A DNA stretch of 64,000 bases, from the NCBI GenBank assembly GCA_029688955.1, contig JARUKZ010000010.1, forward strand, positions 62,001-126,000, in the 5' to 3' direction. The DNA comes from Chitinispirillales bacterium ANBcel5 (lineage in GTDB: Bacteria; Fibrobacterota; Chitinivibrionia; Chitinivibrionales; Chitinispirillaceae). Every line of letters starts with the position of its first letter. The first letter of the stretch is position 1. The translations under genes and the position numbers were made by a program. The notes under the pieces are model-generated. The model was not told the origin of the DNA. It did no database searches and saw nothing but the letters and a program-made list of their open reading frames with translations. Positions 25,798 to 35,291 of the stretch are shown here, in pieces.

Positions 25798-26643
25798 ATG
25801 AACAGGGGTGAAGCGTTACACTATATAGAATCTAAAATCACCTCTGTTTCTGGCGAGTTCAGCCGTCCGGAAGCCGAAAGTATACTTCAAAATCTCCTGA
25901 AGATCTCACGAACCGAGCTGTTACTATCACACGCTGAAGCGATAGACTTTCAGACCGAAAGTCGTATTAATGAGATACTAAAACGCAGGCAAAATCATGA
26001 ACCACTGCAGTACATATTAGGGTCGACCTATTTTTATGATCGTGAATTTAAGGTAAACTCAAGTGTTTTAATACCTCGCCCGGATACGGAGACTCTTGTA
26101 GAGGCAGTATTGAACTCTGAGAGTTCAGGGGGAAAAAGATTTATTGATCTGGGAACCGGTTCGGGAATAATTGCTGGTATTTTGTCTTCACACTGCTCGA
26201 GATGGCGTGGAATAGCTGCAGATATATCGATTAGTGCACTAAGGGTGGCAAGGGAAAATCTTGGCCCTGAGCTCTCCCTTATTTGCGCAGATATGTTAAA
26301 ACCGTTTAAAAAACGTAAGGTTTTCGATTTTTTTGTTAGTAACCCGCCCTACATCTCTTCCCGTGATATAGATTTTCTGGATAAAAGTGTAATTGACTAT
26401 GAACCGCTAAGTGCACTTCTTGGTGGTGGTGATGGGCTCGATTTTTACCGATACCTTGCAAAAGAATCCTCCTCGTACTTAAAAGAGGGAGGAAGGATCT
26501 ATTTAGAGATTGGATATGATCAAAGTGAAGCAGTTCAAGAAATACTTAGAACTGAAGGGTGGGAAAAAATTACTTTGATTAAAGATCTTGAACGGCGTCC
26601 AAGGGTAATTAGCGCATGCCTCAGCACCGATAAAGGCTTGTGA
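25798..26643 (+). CDS. prmC: Release factor glutamine methyltransferase
   Basis: 281 residues. SAM-dependent N5-methylation of the GGQ glutamine of release factors. It has the N-terminal helical substrate domain, motif I IDLGTGSGIIAG near 118, and the catalytic NPPY in VSNPPYISSRD near 180. Its TGA stop shares bases with the ATG of lpxK, so the genes are coupled. Confidence 0.94.
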   Translation: MNRGEALHYIESKITSVSGEFSRPEAESILQNLLKISRTELLLSHAEAIDFQTESRINEILKRRQNHEPLQYILGSTYFYDREFKVNSSVLIPRPDTETLVEAVLNSESSGGKRFIDLGTGSGIIAGILSSHCSRWRGIAADISISALRVARENLGPELSLICADMLKPFKKRKVFDFFVSNPPYISSRDIDFLDKSVIDYEPLSALLGGGDGLDFYRYLAKESSSYLKEGGRIYLEIGYDQSEAVQEILRTEGWEKITLIKDLERRPRVISACLSTDKGL

Positions 26644-27728
26644 TGAGAGAGAATCTTGAAAATCCATTTCCACTACCTCTTTGGTTGAACAAATGTTTTG
26701 CAGCTCAAAGTGCCTCTGTTCTCTATAGAGCAGTGGTGGCATTGCGAAACAAAGCGTATGACAAGTTCGCCTTTCTCTCACATCCACCATCGAGGCCTAC
26801 CATAAGTATTGGTGGAATCCGGGCTGGTGGAACAGGAAAAACTCCGGTAGCCCATTTTTGTGGTGAGTACCTTAGCTCACGGGGCTATGATATCGCATTT
26901 TTATCCAGGGGTTATGGGAGAAGAAGTAAGGATCAGTTGCTTATTTCTCCCTCAGAGACGGTGTCCTGGGAAAGTGTTGGTGATGAGCCATCGTTGCTGA
27001 AAAAAAATCTTCCTCAGAGTTGGATTGCAGCGGGTTCAAACAGGGTTCAAAGTGCAAAAGAGTTATCGGGCAGGGTTTCTAAGGATACAGTTTTTATTCT
27101 CGATGATGGATTTCAGCACCGGCGTTTAAGGCGCAACCTTGATATCATCTGTGTACATGAGCACGTTTTAAGCGATTTTATGATTCCCCATGGGTATTTG
27201 CGTGAGCCACTTTCTTCCCTTTTTCGGGCAGATTTTCTGATTCTTACAGCTGGGATCAGTGATTCTGTTGAGAGGCTTACAGAAGTAGCAAAAAAGCTAA
27301 GGAACAGGTATAAAAAGCCGGTCAGCATTCTTATTCAGAAGCCTGAGTATTGGGTAAATGGAACAAGTGGTGAGACCAGCGCTGTTTTACCATTAAAGGA
27401 GCCGATTGTTGTGTGTGGGATTGCGCGCCCCCATCGTTTTATCAATCTAATCCGCTCTATGGACATAAGGCCATCTGAAATTTTGTCTTTTAAAGATCAT
27501 CATATATTTCAAATGAATGATTTTTTGGGAATGCGCAATTTATATTCAAAAGGATTAGTCACTACCGAGAAGGACTTTTTGCGGCTTTCATCAATAGATT
27601 CAGCGAAATTGCCGCAAACGTGGTATCTTAAGATAAAACTTGATTTTGCTGATAATGAATCACAAACAGCATTTTACTCGACAATGGACAAGTTCAATCA
27701 TAAAATTACTCAAAAGGAGGCTCTCTAA
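26643..27728 (+). CDS. lpxK: Tetraacyldisaccharide 4'-kinase
   Basis: 361 residues. Phosphorylates the lipid A precursor on the inner membrane. P-loop GGIRAGGTGKTPVAH is near residue 54; FLSRGYGRR and DDGFQHRRLRR (catalytic Asp-His region) follow. A single N-terminal amphipathic segment should bind the membrane. ATG 26643 overlaps the prmC stop codon. The enzyme shows that the organism makes lipid A. Confidence 0.95.
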   Translation: MRENLENPFPLPLWLNKCFAAQSASVLYRAVVALRNKAYDKFAFLSHPPSRPTISIGGIRAGGTGKTPVAHFCGEYLSSRGYDIAFLSRGYGRRSKDQLLISPSETVSWESVGDEPSLLKKNLPQSWIAAGSNRVQSAKELSGRVSKDTVFILDDGFQHRRLRRNLDIICVHEHVLSDFMIPHGYLREPLSSLFRADFLILTAGISDSVERLTEVAKKLRNRYKKPVSILIQKPEYWVNGTSGETSAVLPLKEPIVVCGIARPHRFINLIRSMDIRPSEILSFKDHHIFQMNDFLGMRNLYSKGLVTTEKDFLRLSSIDSAKLPQTWYLKIKLDFADNESQTAFYSTMDKFNHKITQKEAL

Positions 27729-27729
27729 G

Positions 27730-28191
27730 ATGAGGTTCGTTTATTATTTAATCCTGGTTGTTCTGACTGCAAGTGTTTTTGCATCACCGATTTATGCAGA
27801 AGATAGTGATACAGAGATGGAAATGGCCACCATGGAAATGAGCGGCGAAGATATGGAGGATATCGAGGGAGAAACAAAGTATGTAGAAGTTACAAGAGCC
27901 TTCCCTAATATTTATGAAGAACTGGATCCCAAATCAAGAGTTATACGCCAGCCAAGAAGAGGTGAGTTTCTTGAACTGATAAGTCAAGGAAGAAGGTGGT
28001 ATAAGATCAGAACTGAGGATGGTGAAGAGGGGTTTCTTGAGATGAGAGCAGGTCGTGTAGTGGAAAGAAAAGGCATTTTCTCCTCCTGGCAATCAATTCT
28101 CGGTTTTATATTGAACATAGTACTGCTTTCAGGGCTTGTTGTTGGAGTAGTTATATTCGTTAAAAAACAAAAGGCTGCAGTAGAAAACTAA
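27730..28191 (+). CDS. Membrane protein with SH3-like domain
   Basis: 153 residues. Signal peptide (FVYYLILVVLTASVFASPIYA), then an acidic Met-rich stretch, then an SH3-like domain (YVEVTRAFPNIYEELDPKSRVI, FLELISQGRRWYKIRTEDG) and one C-terminal helix (ILGFILNIVLLSGLVVGVVIF) with a short basic tail inside. The family role is unknown, but bacterial SH3 domains often bind peptidoglycan. AAAGGAGG lies in the end of lpxK. The next gene has the same N-terminal layout, so they look like a duplicated pair. Confidence 0.75.
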   Translation: MRFVYYLILVVLTASVFASPIYAEDSDTEMEMATMEMSGEDMEDIEGETKYVEVTRAFPNIYEELDPKSRVIRQPRRGEFLELISQGRRWYKIRTEDGEEGFLEMRAGRVVERKGIFSSWQSILGFILNIVLLSGLVVGVVIFVKKQKAAVEN

Positions 28192-28201
28192 AGGTTTTTG
28201 T

Positions 28202-29512
28202 ATGTTGATTTTCATGAGTACAGTGCTGATTGCACTCGTTTTTCTGGTTCCTGAAGGAGTGGGTAGCCAACATCCTTCCGATGTTTTTAATGAATTTGGC
28301 GCATCCCCCAGCTCAGCACCTGCTCATGAAAATGTTGCTTTAAATGAAGAGGGTTCCGATTCCTCACCTTCAGCACCGTCTCACTCGCGTCATCCATCCC
28401 ATCTCCCTCCGGATCATTCTCCTGATCACATGGAAAATGAAGAGCAGCTTTATGTGCAGATACAAAGGACCCCCACTAACATCCTTGCACATCTAAGCCC
28501 TAACGCACCCATATTGGGAGTTGCCAGAAACGGGGATGTTTTTCCACTTATAGCAGAGGGAAGACGCTGGTGTACTATAGTGTATGACGATACGACTGGG
28601 TGGGTAGAGAGAAGGCATGTAGAGATTGTCACCGCCCCTTCATCGGTGTTCCTTGCCGATGCTAAAGCACTATTATTTGCGATCGCTATAATCGTGTTTA
28701 TTGTGCTTGTGATAGGGGCAATTATCACCTGGCGTCATATTAAAGCTGAAAAACTCAGGGGTGTGGTTATTCCAAAAAACGCCCTGATAATCGCGGCAAA
28801 AGACAAAACGGTTCACTATATGTTGAGTGATGTCAAGGCTCCACTTGAAAGATGTTTTACTGAAATAGGATTCAAGGTTAATAAAGCTCACGATTTAATG
28901 GCAGCACGCAACATAATCAGTCACTCTCCTCCTGATCTTGTTCTTGTAGACTGGCAGTTTGCTCCCGGTGTTTTAACTGTAATAGAGCGAATGTTCTCAC
29001 AGCACCCATCAGCCAGTAATGCGTTGTTTTTATTCTATAACATTCCTGACCCCTCCTCTGTTCATCTTCAAAGTGTATTGCCCAATATTGGTTTTTTGGG
29101 TCTGACATTTTCTGACAGAGACATTTTTAAGCTTGTAACGCCGCTGATAATCACTGCAGAGAAGAGTATGAATATTCAAAAGAGTGTTAAGTCTTCAGCA
29201 CTTGAGGGGATCATAAAAGATGGAAACTTGCTTGAAGTACTCCAGTTTATAGAAATTGGCAGTAAGACCGGCTGTCTTATGATTGAAACGAAATCTCCTT
29301 TTGGTCTTATGTATTTCAACAGAGGGCGGATAATCTACGCAGCAACTCCAAAATCGCAGGGGAAAAAGGCAATATTTTCAATACTTAACCTAAAATCTGG
29401 TAAATTCCGTTTTGTGTTGAATAAAACTCCCAAATCTGCCAATCTTAATCTTTCCACTCTTGAGATTCTGATGGAATGGACAAAGGAACTGGATGAAGCT
29501 ACTGGGCATTGA
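28202..29512 (+). CDS. SH3-like / transmembrane / degenerate receiver / DUF4388 protein
   Basis: 436 residues. A signal peptide, a Pro/Ser/His-rich linker, an SH3-like domain (about 81-150: YVQIQRTPTNILAHLSPN, LIAEGRRWCTIVYDD) and one transmembrane helix (about 159-181) face the periplasm. Inside is a response-regulator-like domain (about 196-320) with VLVDW at the phosphoacceptor site but no paired acidic residues at its start, then a DUF4388 (PATAN-like) domain at the C-terminus (LLEVLQFIEIGSKTGCLMI, FNRGRIIYAAT). It reads as a wall-to-cytoplasm signalling protein. It overlaps ruvX by 20 bases. Confidence 0.75.
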   Translation: MLIFMSTVLIALVFLVPEGVGSQHPSDVFNEFGASPSSAPAHENVALNEEGSDSSPSAPSHSRHPSHLPPDHSPDHMENEEQLYVQIQRTPTNILAHLSPNAPILGVARNGDVFPLIAEGRRWCTIVYDDTTGWVERRHVEIVTAPSSVFLADAKALLFAIAIIVFIVLVIGAIITWRHIKAEKLRGVVIPKNALIIAAKDKTVHYMLSDVKAPLERCFTEIGFKVNKAHDLMAARNIISHSPPDLVLVDWQFAPGVLTVIERMFSQHPSASNALFLFYNIPDPSSVHLQSVLPNIGFLGLTFSDRDIFKLVTPLIITAEKSMNIQKSVKSSALEGIIKDGNLLEVLQFIEIGSKTGCLMIETKSPFGLMYFNRGRIIYAATPKSQGKKAIFSILNLKSGKFRFVLNKTPKSANLNLSTLEILMEWTKELDEATGH

Positions 29513-29900
29513 TTACGGACGCCGCCGTATCGGTCTGGCAGTTACAGATGATGATGGTTACTGTATCAGAGGCCTGGATGTAATAGACAGGAAGAAAACC
29601 TCCGACAGTATCGAAAAGCTTTTACACATAATCTGCGCACAAAAGCCTCAAACAATAGTATTTGGGCTTCCGCTCGATGTAGAAGATAAGGAAACAGTGA
29701 TGAGTCGGGAGGTTAGAGAATTTGCTTCAGAGGTGCAAAAGAGAAGCGCACTGCCAATAGAGTTCATCGATGAGAGTCTTTCTTCACGCAGAGCTACGGA
29801 ATTTTTATCCTTAAAGAAGAAAAAACAGAGACGCGATAAGGCAATGGTAGACAAAATTGCCGCTTGTTTGATTTTGGAGCGGTATCGTGAGGAAGTATAA
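29493..29900 (+). CDS. ruvX: Holliday junction resolvase-like RuvX/YqgF
   Basis: 135 residues, RNase H-like fold. GIDYGRRRIGLAVTD at the start carries the first catalytic Asp; FGLPLDVEDKE, IEFIDESLSS and DKIAACLILERY with the last acidic residue follow. It is involved in 16S rRNA 5'-end processing in E. coli and possibly recombination. Its start lies in the 3' end of the previous gene and its stop overlaps the next start by one base. Confidence 0.93.
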   Translation: MKLLGIDYGRRRIGLAVTDDDGYCIRGLDVIDRKKTSDSIEKLLHIICAQKPQTIVFGLPLDVEDKETVMSREVREFASEVQKRSALPIEFIDESLSSRRATEFLSLKKKKQRRDKAMVDKIAACLILERYREEV

Positions 29901-30613
29901 TGAGGCTTTTTGTTCGTTATTCGATGTGCGTTGTAACCAGCCTGTTGTTGCTCGGCTCTGTTTGCCCAACCTTTGAGCCACCACCACCTCCTCCTTTATC
30001 CCAGCCATTTATAACTGATATAGAGCTAAAAGAGTTTAGGAATTCAGGTCAATTTGTAGAAGCTGCCTATGTGCAATGGTCTCCACCGATGGACAGTTCA
30101 CTGAATGCCACCTCTTACACTCTGCTAAAGAAAACCACCGCTGATTCGCTTTTTGATATCTTGTCCGAGAATATCCCTTCTCATATCACTGAGTACTATG
30201 ACCGACTATCTGAAGCTGATTTCCCTTCGATACATTACGACACCATTTTCTATAAAGTTTTTGCAACCGATTCTCTTGGACGCCGGGGAGATACATCATC
30301 ACCCTGTTCGCTCATTCTTGCCCCCCAGCCCTCGTTTACCAGTTATGACACAACAAGCGGCCGCATAAACTGGAGCATGCTTGGAATTCAGGGGGCATTG
30401 GATTCCTGGGTTAAGATATGGAATGATGAAGAAACGAAAACATGGAAAAATGAAAAAATCACCAGGTTCAGCGGTGAAAACGATATAATAAATTTCTCTG
30501 TCATGCTACCCAAAGACTTTAACCCTCTGAGTACGGGGAAGTGGTATTATGGTTTGCATATAGACGCTTATGGGCGTAACTCTTTAAAAATTGGTGAAAT
30601 TATGATACCATAA
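29900..30613 (+). CDS. Exported protein with fibronectin-III-like content
   Basis: 237 residues. A hydrophobic N-terminus ends in GSVC, a possible but weak lipobox, and is followed by a proline run (PPPPPPL). The rest (VEAAYVQWSPPMDSSLNATSYTLLKKT ... VFATDSLGRRGDTSSP) reads like fibronectin type III beta-sandwiches, usual for surface attachment or protein binding. It overlaps ruvX by one base and ends four bases before the C25 peptidase, so the two may work together at the cell surface. Confidence 0.65.
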   Translation: MRLFVRYSMCVVTSLLLLGSVCPTFEPPPPPPLSQPFITDIELKEFRNSGQFVEAAYVQWSPPMDSSLNATSYTLLKKTTADSLFDILSENIPSHITEYYDRLSEADFPSIHYDTIFYKVFATDSLGRRGDTSSPCSLILAPQPSFTSYDTTSGRINWSMLGIQGALDSWVKIWNDEETKTWKNEKITRFSGENDIINFSVMLPKDFNPLSTGKWYYGLHIDAYGRNSLKIGEIMIP

Positions 30614-30617
30614 CTTT

Positions 30618-33600
30618 ATGGTATCGTTATTACTTATACTTCTGATCTATAGTTTTGTATCTGCATTTTCTGGTTCAGAGTTTTCAAACATCTCTGTGCA
30701 TTCCTCAGGGTTTTCTATCGATTTTTCATTAACTAACAGTAGTGGTCATCAATCATCAGGATTTGTGTTTGGCTATACCTGCTCCCCATCTTCAAAAGGG
30801 GCTCGAACAGTTACTGCAGAACTAGGGATGAATGAAAGTGAAATTTATCCATTAAAAATTGAGCCGATTGTAAGTGACTGGTCGGCAAACAATTACATCC
30901 AGTGGTGTGAAATTAGCATACCTGATAACCTTAAAAACCGATCCTCAGTTTTAGACGGCACAATTACCTTTTCCGGCATAGATGGGTTACGAAAAGATGG
31001 GATATCCACAAGAAATAATGTGATACTTATTGATCAGCCGCAAAGGGTTTTAACAAAGTCAGCATCACACCATCATCCCCAATTACCCTTTGATCAGGGT
31101 GTGAGGATCGATGTTACGACCGATGGGCTTTACCAATTAAGTGTTGGCGATCTTTTGGAGTTGGGTGTATCGGTAAACACTGTTCCGGCAAGATTTTTCA
31201 GAATGTTTCAAAAAAATAATGAGATTGCATTATACAGCACAGCAGGTAATTCAGAATACTTTAGCCATGATGATTTGATCGTCTTTTACGGGCAGCACCT
31301 TAGGGGCGAAAACTCCCACTTCACTCAGTACAGTAATACTAACACTTACTGGCTAAGCTGGGATACTACACCGGGAAACCGGATGATGGAAATTTCGGGT
31401 GCTCAAAGGAGAGATCTTAGAGTCTTTGATAGTCACCAAAGCTCAGATGCAGTAAAAGCCGGAAATTTTCATGATACTATTCATATTGAATATGATAACG
31501 AGATACGATGGCTGGGTTCGATCTACCAGCCATCTGACATTGCCTCTATTCCTGTTACCGACACTTTAATTGATAATTGGTATTGGGGATTAATGGGCGC
31601 CAATGACCTTACAAGCTATACAATACAGCTCCCTTCCCCTGCAGAAAGTGGATTAGCTCAGGTGCTTATCTCCATGACTGGTCTTACCAGAGTTGCAGGC
31701 GACCGAAATGATCATATCTACTCGATCCTGATTAACGGTAAAAAGGCGGGTAATGATAATAGTGCGGTTTGGAAAGGTCAACGACCGTATATTTTTACAA
31801 GTGATCCTTTTCCGGTAGATTTGCTCAATAAAGGGGATAATCGTATAGATTTTATCAACCAGCAGCATGAATTTGAAAACAGAGCAGCTCTGAACTGGAT
31901 TCGTGTGATTTATCCCCGCAACTATGAAGCCTCAGACAATTCACTTCTTTTCAGAAACGACGAATCAACATTCGATAAACTGGTTCAGTATGAAGTCGAT
32001 GGGTTTGATGACAACAATATAGAATTGTGGGATATCGAGCAAAACCGTTTTTTCACAGAAACAACTATAAAGAGAAATGAAACCAGTAATCCAGGTACCT
32101 ACTCTTTAGTTTTTCAGGACAGTGTTTCACTGACGAGCCGTTACCTTGCACAAAGTGTCACAAACAGATTAACACCCGACTCAATAAAATTAGATACTCT
32201 GGCAGCAAAGTGGGATACTCTTGCGGGAGTGGATTACATTGCAATCAGTGTTGATTCCTTTAAGACAGTTCTCGAGCCCCTTCTTCAAACCCACCGTTCA
32301 CGGGGCTTACGGACCGCTTTTGTCGACATTGGTGATATATATGATCGTTTTTCCTTTGGCATTCCTAATCCCGAGAGCATTCGTTTATTTATTTCCTTTC
32401 TCTTTTCAATCTCAGGGGATAATCCACCACGTTTTCTTCTTTTGGGGGGAGATACCACACATGATTTGGATAAGAAAAACGGTGATCGTAATTTGGTACC
32501 AACCAATCTTGCCAGAATCCCGGGATGGGGTCCAGCCAGTAATGATGGTTACTTTGTGACAGTGCGAGGAGACAATCAGTTTCCAGATATGGCTGTGGGC
32601 AGATTTCCTGCACAGAATAAAGAGGAGATGAAGACTTTAGTCACAAAGACTGTCAATTATATAAATAACCCGTCCAGGGGGTTTTGGAGAGATAATATTC
32701 TTTTGGCCGGAGGTGGTAAACGAGATGAGCCAGAATTTACTAGATTTAACAATCAAATCACCACAGAAGTCATTGGCTCTCAAATGAATATTTTGCGAAT
32801 GGATGCAGATCCTTCCTCTCCATGGTATAAAAATGAATTCAACGCATCAGGTGCAATGGCTGATTTCATAAATGCCGGCGTTTACCTTGTAAATTTTAAT
32901 GGTCATGGTGGGGGCAATGTCTGGTCTGATAATCGTTTTTTCAGTTATAATGACATTCACCGCCTGCATAATGGTGGGTGGGGCGGAAGTGGTAAATTAC
33001 CTATAATTTTTAGCTTTACCTGTCTTACGGGATTTTTTGAAAGCCGATCATACCGTTCCCTTGGTGAGGAGTTGGTTAGGTTTAATGAACATGGTGCCAT
33101 CGCGTTTTACGGAGCCTCCTCTTATACTTCCCGTAACGGTAATATAATCATAAACAGGCTTCTTCTCGACCAGGGTTTGAATGGTAATTTCGAAACACTT
33201 GGTGAGCTTTTAAAGCATACAGAGACATTAATGCTGGTAAAATATGGCAGGGAACATCTTCCACTTATTCGCCAGTATAATCTTCTGGGTGATCCGGCTT
33301 TGCCCTGGCATTTAACACCGGACTCTGTTGATTTGACATTAAGTAATGAATTATTGTCTGAAGATGAAAGAATATTGCTTGTAGAAGGAAAAAGTCCCTC
33401 TATTGAAGAGGGGCACGTTCTTGTACAATTACAATCAGACTCCCGGGAATGGACGCGAAAGATCAGCACGGTAGAGGATTCTGGTTTTAAAGTGTCGATT
33501 CCGGTAAAAGAGGGAACACAAACATCCCGGGGATATATCAGAGCTTATGTTTGGAATGATTCGGCTGAAATGAGAGGAAGTACCCCTTTTTCAAAAAACA

Positions 33601-35291
33601 ACCTTTTAATCTACGATCTAAAAATCAGCCCTTCAACTCCGGCATTTGGTGATAGTGTAACCGTTAGATGCAGAGCGCATGTTCCGGATGGCTCATCGAT
33701 ACCTCAACTTTTTTTATTATACTCCACAGCCCCGCCTCATGGTGATTTTAAGTCACAGGGAGGCATACTTATGAACAGAGACTCTTCGGGTGTTTACACC
33801 TCTACTTCTGCAGTTCCTGTCATATATGGTGACAGGCCCGGAGAGATGCTTCAACTTCGGTTCAGGATGGTAGCAGGTGCAGAATCGATTGAAAGCAGTC
33901 GATTCACTTACGATATACTTGGCCGGCCGGATCTGCTTTTCTCAAAGGACTCACTGTCTTTTCAGTGGAGTGATGATTCCCTTTTTCTATCATTTGAGGT
34001 GCTTAATTCCGGTAATGTTACAGCTCCCCCTTTTAGCGTTGATCTCAACTGGGTAGATACAGAAACCGCTCAACGTACCCGGTTTCATCAACGAACAGCT
34101 CCGGATTCTTTGCTACCCGGCACATCCCATCCTTTTAGAATAAGTCTGCCGGATACAACTGGAACCTTAATAGTCGAAGCATCTATAAACAGTGATACTG
34201 AATTTGAGGAGATAAGTTTTGAAAACAACATCGCCACCCGTGAGTTTAGTATTTCAAAAGGTCTTCTCCATGTTAGTTCAGATACTGTCACAACCCCGGG
34301 AGATGATCTTTCGCTTACGCCTCAGGGTGATTTAAGCAAAGCGTATTCTGTTTTTATCTTTTCTGAAGAACTTGAGGAATCTCAACCCCTTAGCACAGCC
34401 TCCCACTGGATACCATCTGCTCAGAATAATCACCAAAAGTTTACTATAGGTACCCGACCAGCTCTTAAAAGTAGCGATACCTTGTTATGGACATTTTCTA
34501 CTGAAGCAGATAATTCAGATATCTCGGTCATGACCCGGGATCAATATTCAGGAAACTGGCGTTACGCAGGAAACTCATCATTTATTGGTGGCAATGTTCT
34601 GTTCAGATCTTCAGAAACAGGGCCTTATGCTATTGCTCACTTAAGTGACAATTCTCCTCCCCGGGTCAGGTTGACAGTGGTCGGAAGAGAGATTAGTTTT
34701 TTAGACTATGTGGCAAAGGATCGTCCATTCAATCTTGGTATATCCGACCCCTCAGGTATCTATACGCCTTCCATACGTCTGCTTCTTAATGGAAAAGAGT
34801 TAACCCAGGAAAGTCACTCAGAAATTCCGTTACACAAAAATCCCGAAAATGTAAATGTAACCGTTTATCCCCCGTCACAAAGGAACATAGATTCTCTTTT
34901 AGTACTTGCTGAAGATCTTGCTGGTAACAGGATATCAGAGACGTTTGCCTATAAACCGGGTGAAGACCTTAAGATACAGTTCCTGTCCTGTCACCCAAAT
35001 CCATTTACCGCAAGAGTTTCTGATGGAGTAACAGTAGAAAATGTCAGGTTTGCATTTTTGATAACGGATTTGGCAGACATAGAGCTCACGATTTATACTT
35101 CAAGTGGCCGTAACATACGAAGCTGGAGATTTCCCGATCTTATAGGTTACCAGGAAATACAGTGGGATGGTCGTGACAGACACGGCTACAGGATCGCAAA
35201 CGGGACCTATTTTGCTAAACTTACTGCCAGAAATAATTTTAAGAGAGTAAACAGAACAATCAGAATCGCTAAATTAGAAGGCTACAGATGA
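30618..35291 (+). CDS. Giant C25 (gingipain/PorU-like) cysteine peptidase with FlgD-like C-terminal domain
   Basis: 1557 residues with a signal peptide. The N-terminal part resembles PorU (GVRIDVTTDGLYQLSVGDLLELG, LIVFYGQ). The C25 domain is about residues 530-900, with the catalytic His in FNGHGGG (about 763) and Cys in SFTCLTGFFE (about 802). Beta-sandwich repeats follow, and a final FlgD-like domain (about 1455-1557, from CHPNPF to the IRIAK end) resembles type IX secretion sorting domains. It could be the sortase of such a system or a secreted protease. The neighbouring exported protein and the PorV-like protein at 22978 fit a surface-export role, but no core secretion genes are in the window. 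Confidence 0.82.
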   Translation: MVSLLLILLIYSFVSAFSGSEFSNISVHSSGFSIDFSLTNSSGHQSSGFVFGYTCSPSSKGARTVTAELGMNESEIYPLKIEPIVSDWSANNYIQWCEISIPDNLKNRSSVLDGTITFSGIDGLRKDGISTRNNVILIDQPQRVLTKSASHHHPQLPFDQGVRIDVTTDGLYQLSVGDLLELGVSVNTVPARFFRMFQKNNEIALYSTAGNSEYFSHDDLIVFYGQHLRGENSHFTQYSNTNTYWLSWDTTPGNRMMEISGAQRRDLRVFDSHQSSDAVKAGNFHDTIHIEYDNEIRWLGSIYQPSDIASIPVTDTLIDNWYWGLMGANDLTSYTIQLPSPAESGLAQVLISMTGLTRVAGDRNDHIYSILINGKKAGNDNSAVWKGQRPYIFTSDPFPVDLLNKGDNRIDFINQQHEFENRAALNWIRVIYPRNYEASDNSLLFRNDESTFDKLVQYEVDGFDDNNIELWDIEQNRFFTETTIKRNETSNPGTYSLVFQDSVSLTSRYLAQSVTNRLTPDSIKLDTLAAKWDTLAGVDYIAISVDSFKTVLEPLLQTHRSRGLRTAFVDIGDIYDRFSFGIPNPESIRLFISFLFSISGDNPPRFLLLGGDTTHDLDKKNGDRNLVPTNLARIPGWGPASNDGYFVTVRGDNQFPDMAVGRFPAQNKEEMKTLVTKTVNYINNPSRGFWRDNILLAGGGKRDEPEFTRFNNQITTEVIGSQMNILRMDADPSSPWYKNEFNASGAMADFINAGVYLVNFNGHGGGNVWSDNRFFSYNDIHRLHNGGWGGSGKLPIIFSFTCLTGFFESRSYRSLGEELVRFNEHGAIAFYGASSYTSRNGNIIINRLLLDQGLNGNFETLGELLKHTETLMLVKYGREHLPLIRQYNLLGDPALPWHLTPDSVDLTLSNELLSEDERILLVEGKSPSIEEGHVLVQLQSDSREWTRKISTVEDSGFKVSIPVKEGTQTSRGYIRAYVWNDSAEMRGSTPFSKNNLLIYDLKISPSTPAFGDSVTVRCRAHVPDGSSIPQLFLLYSTAPPHGDFKSQGGILMNRDSSGVYTSTSAVPVIYGDRPGEMLQLRFRMVAGAESIESSRFTYDILGRPDLLFSKDSLSFQWSDDSLFLSFEVLNSGNVTAPPFSVDLNWVDTETAQRTRFHQRTAPDSLLPGTSHPFRISLPDTTGTLIVEASINSDTEFEEISFENNIATREFSISKGLLHVSSDTVTTPGDDLSLTPQGDLSKAYSVFIFSEELEESQPLSTASHWIPSAQNNHQKFTIGTRPALKSSDTLLWTFSTEADNSDISVMTRDQYSGNWRYAGNSSFIGGNVLFRSSETGPYAIAHLSDNSPPRVRLTVVGREISFLDYVAKDRPFNLGISDPSGIYTPSIRLLLNGKELTQESHSEIPLHKNPENVNVTVYPPSQRNIDSLLVLAEDLAGNRISETFAYKPGEDLKIQFLSCHPNPFTARVSDGVTVENVRFAFLITDLADIELTIYTSSGRNIRSWRFPDLIGYQEIQWDGRDRHGYRIANGTYFAKLTARNNFKRVNRTIRIAKLEGYR

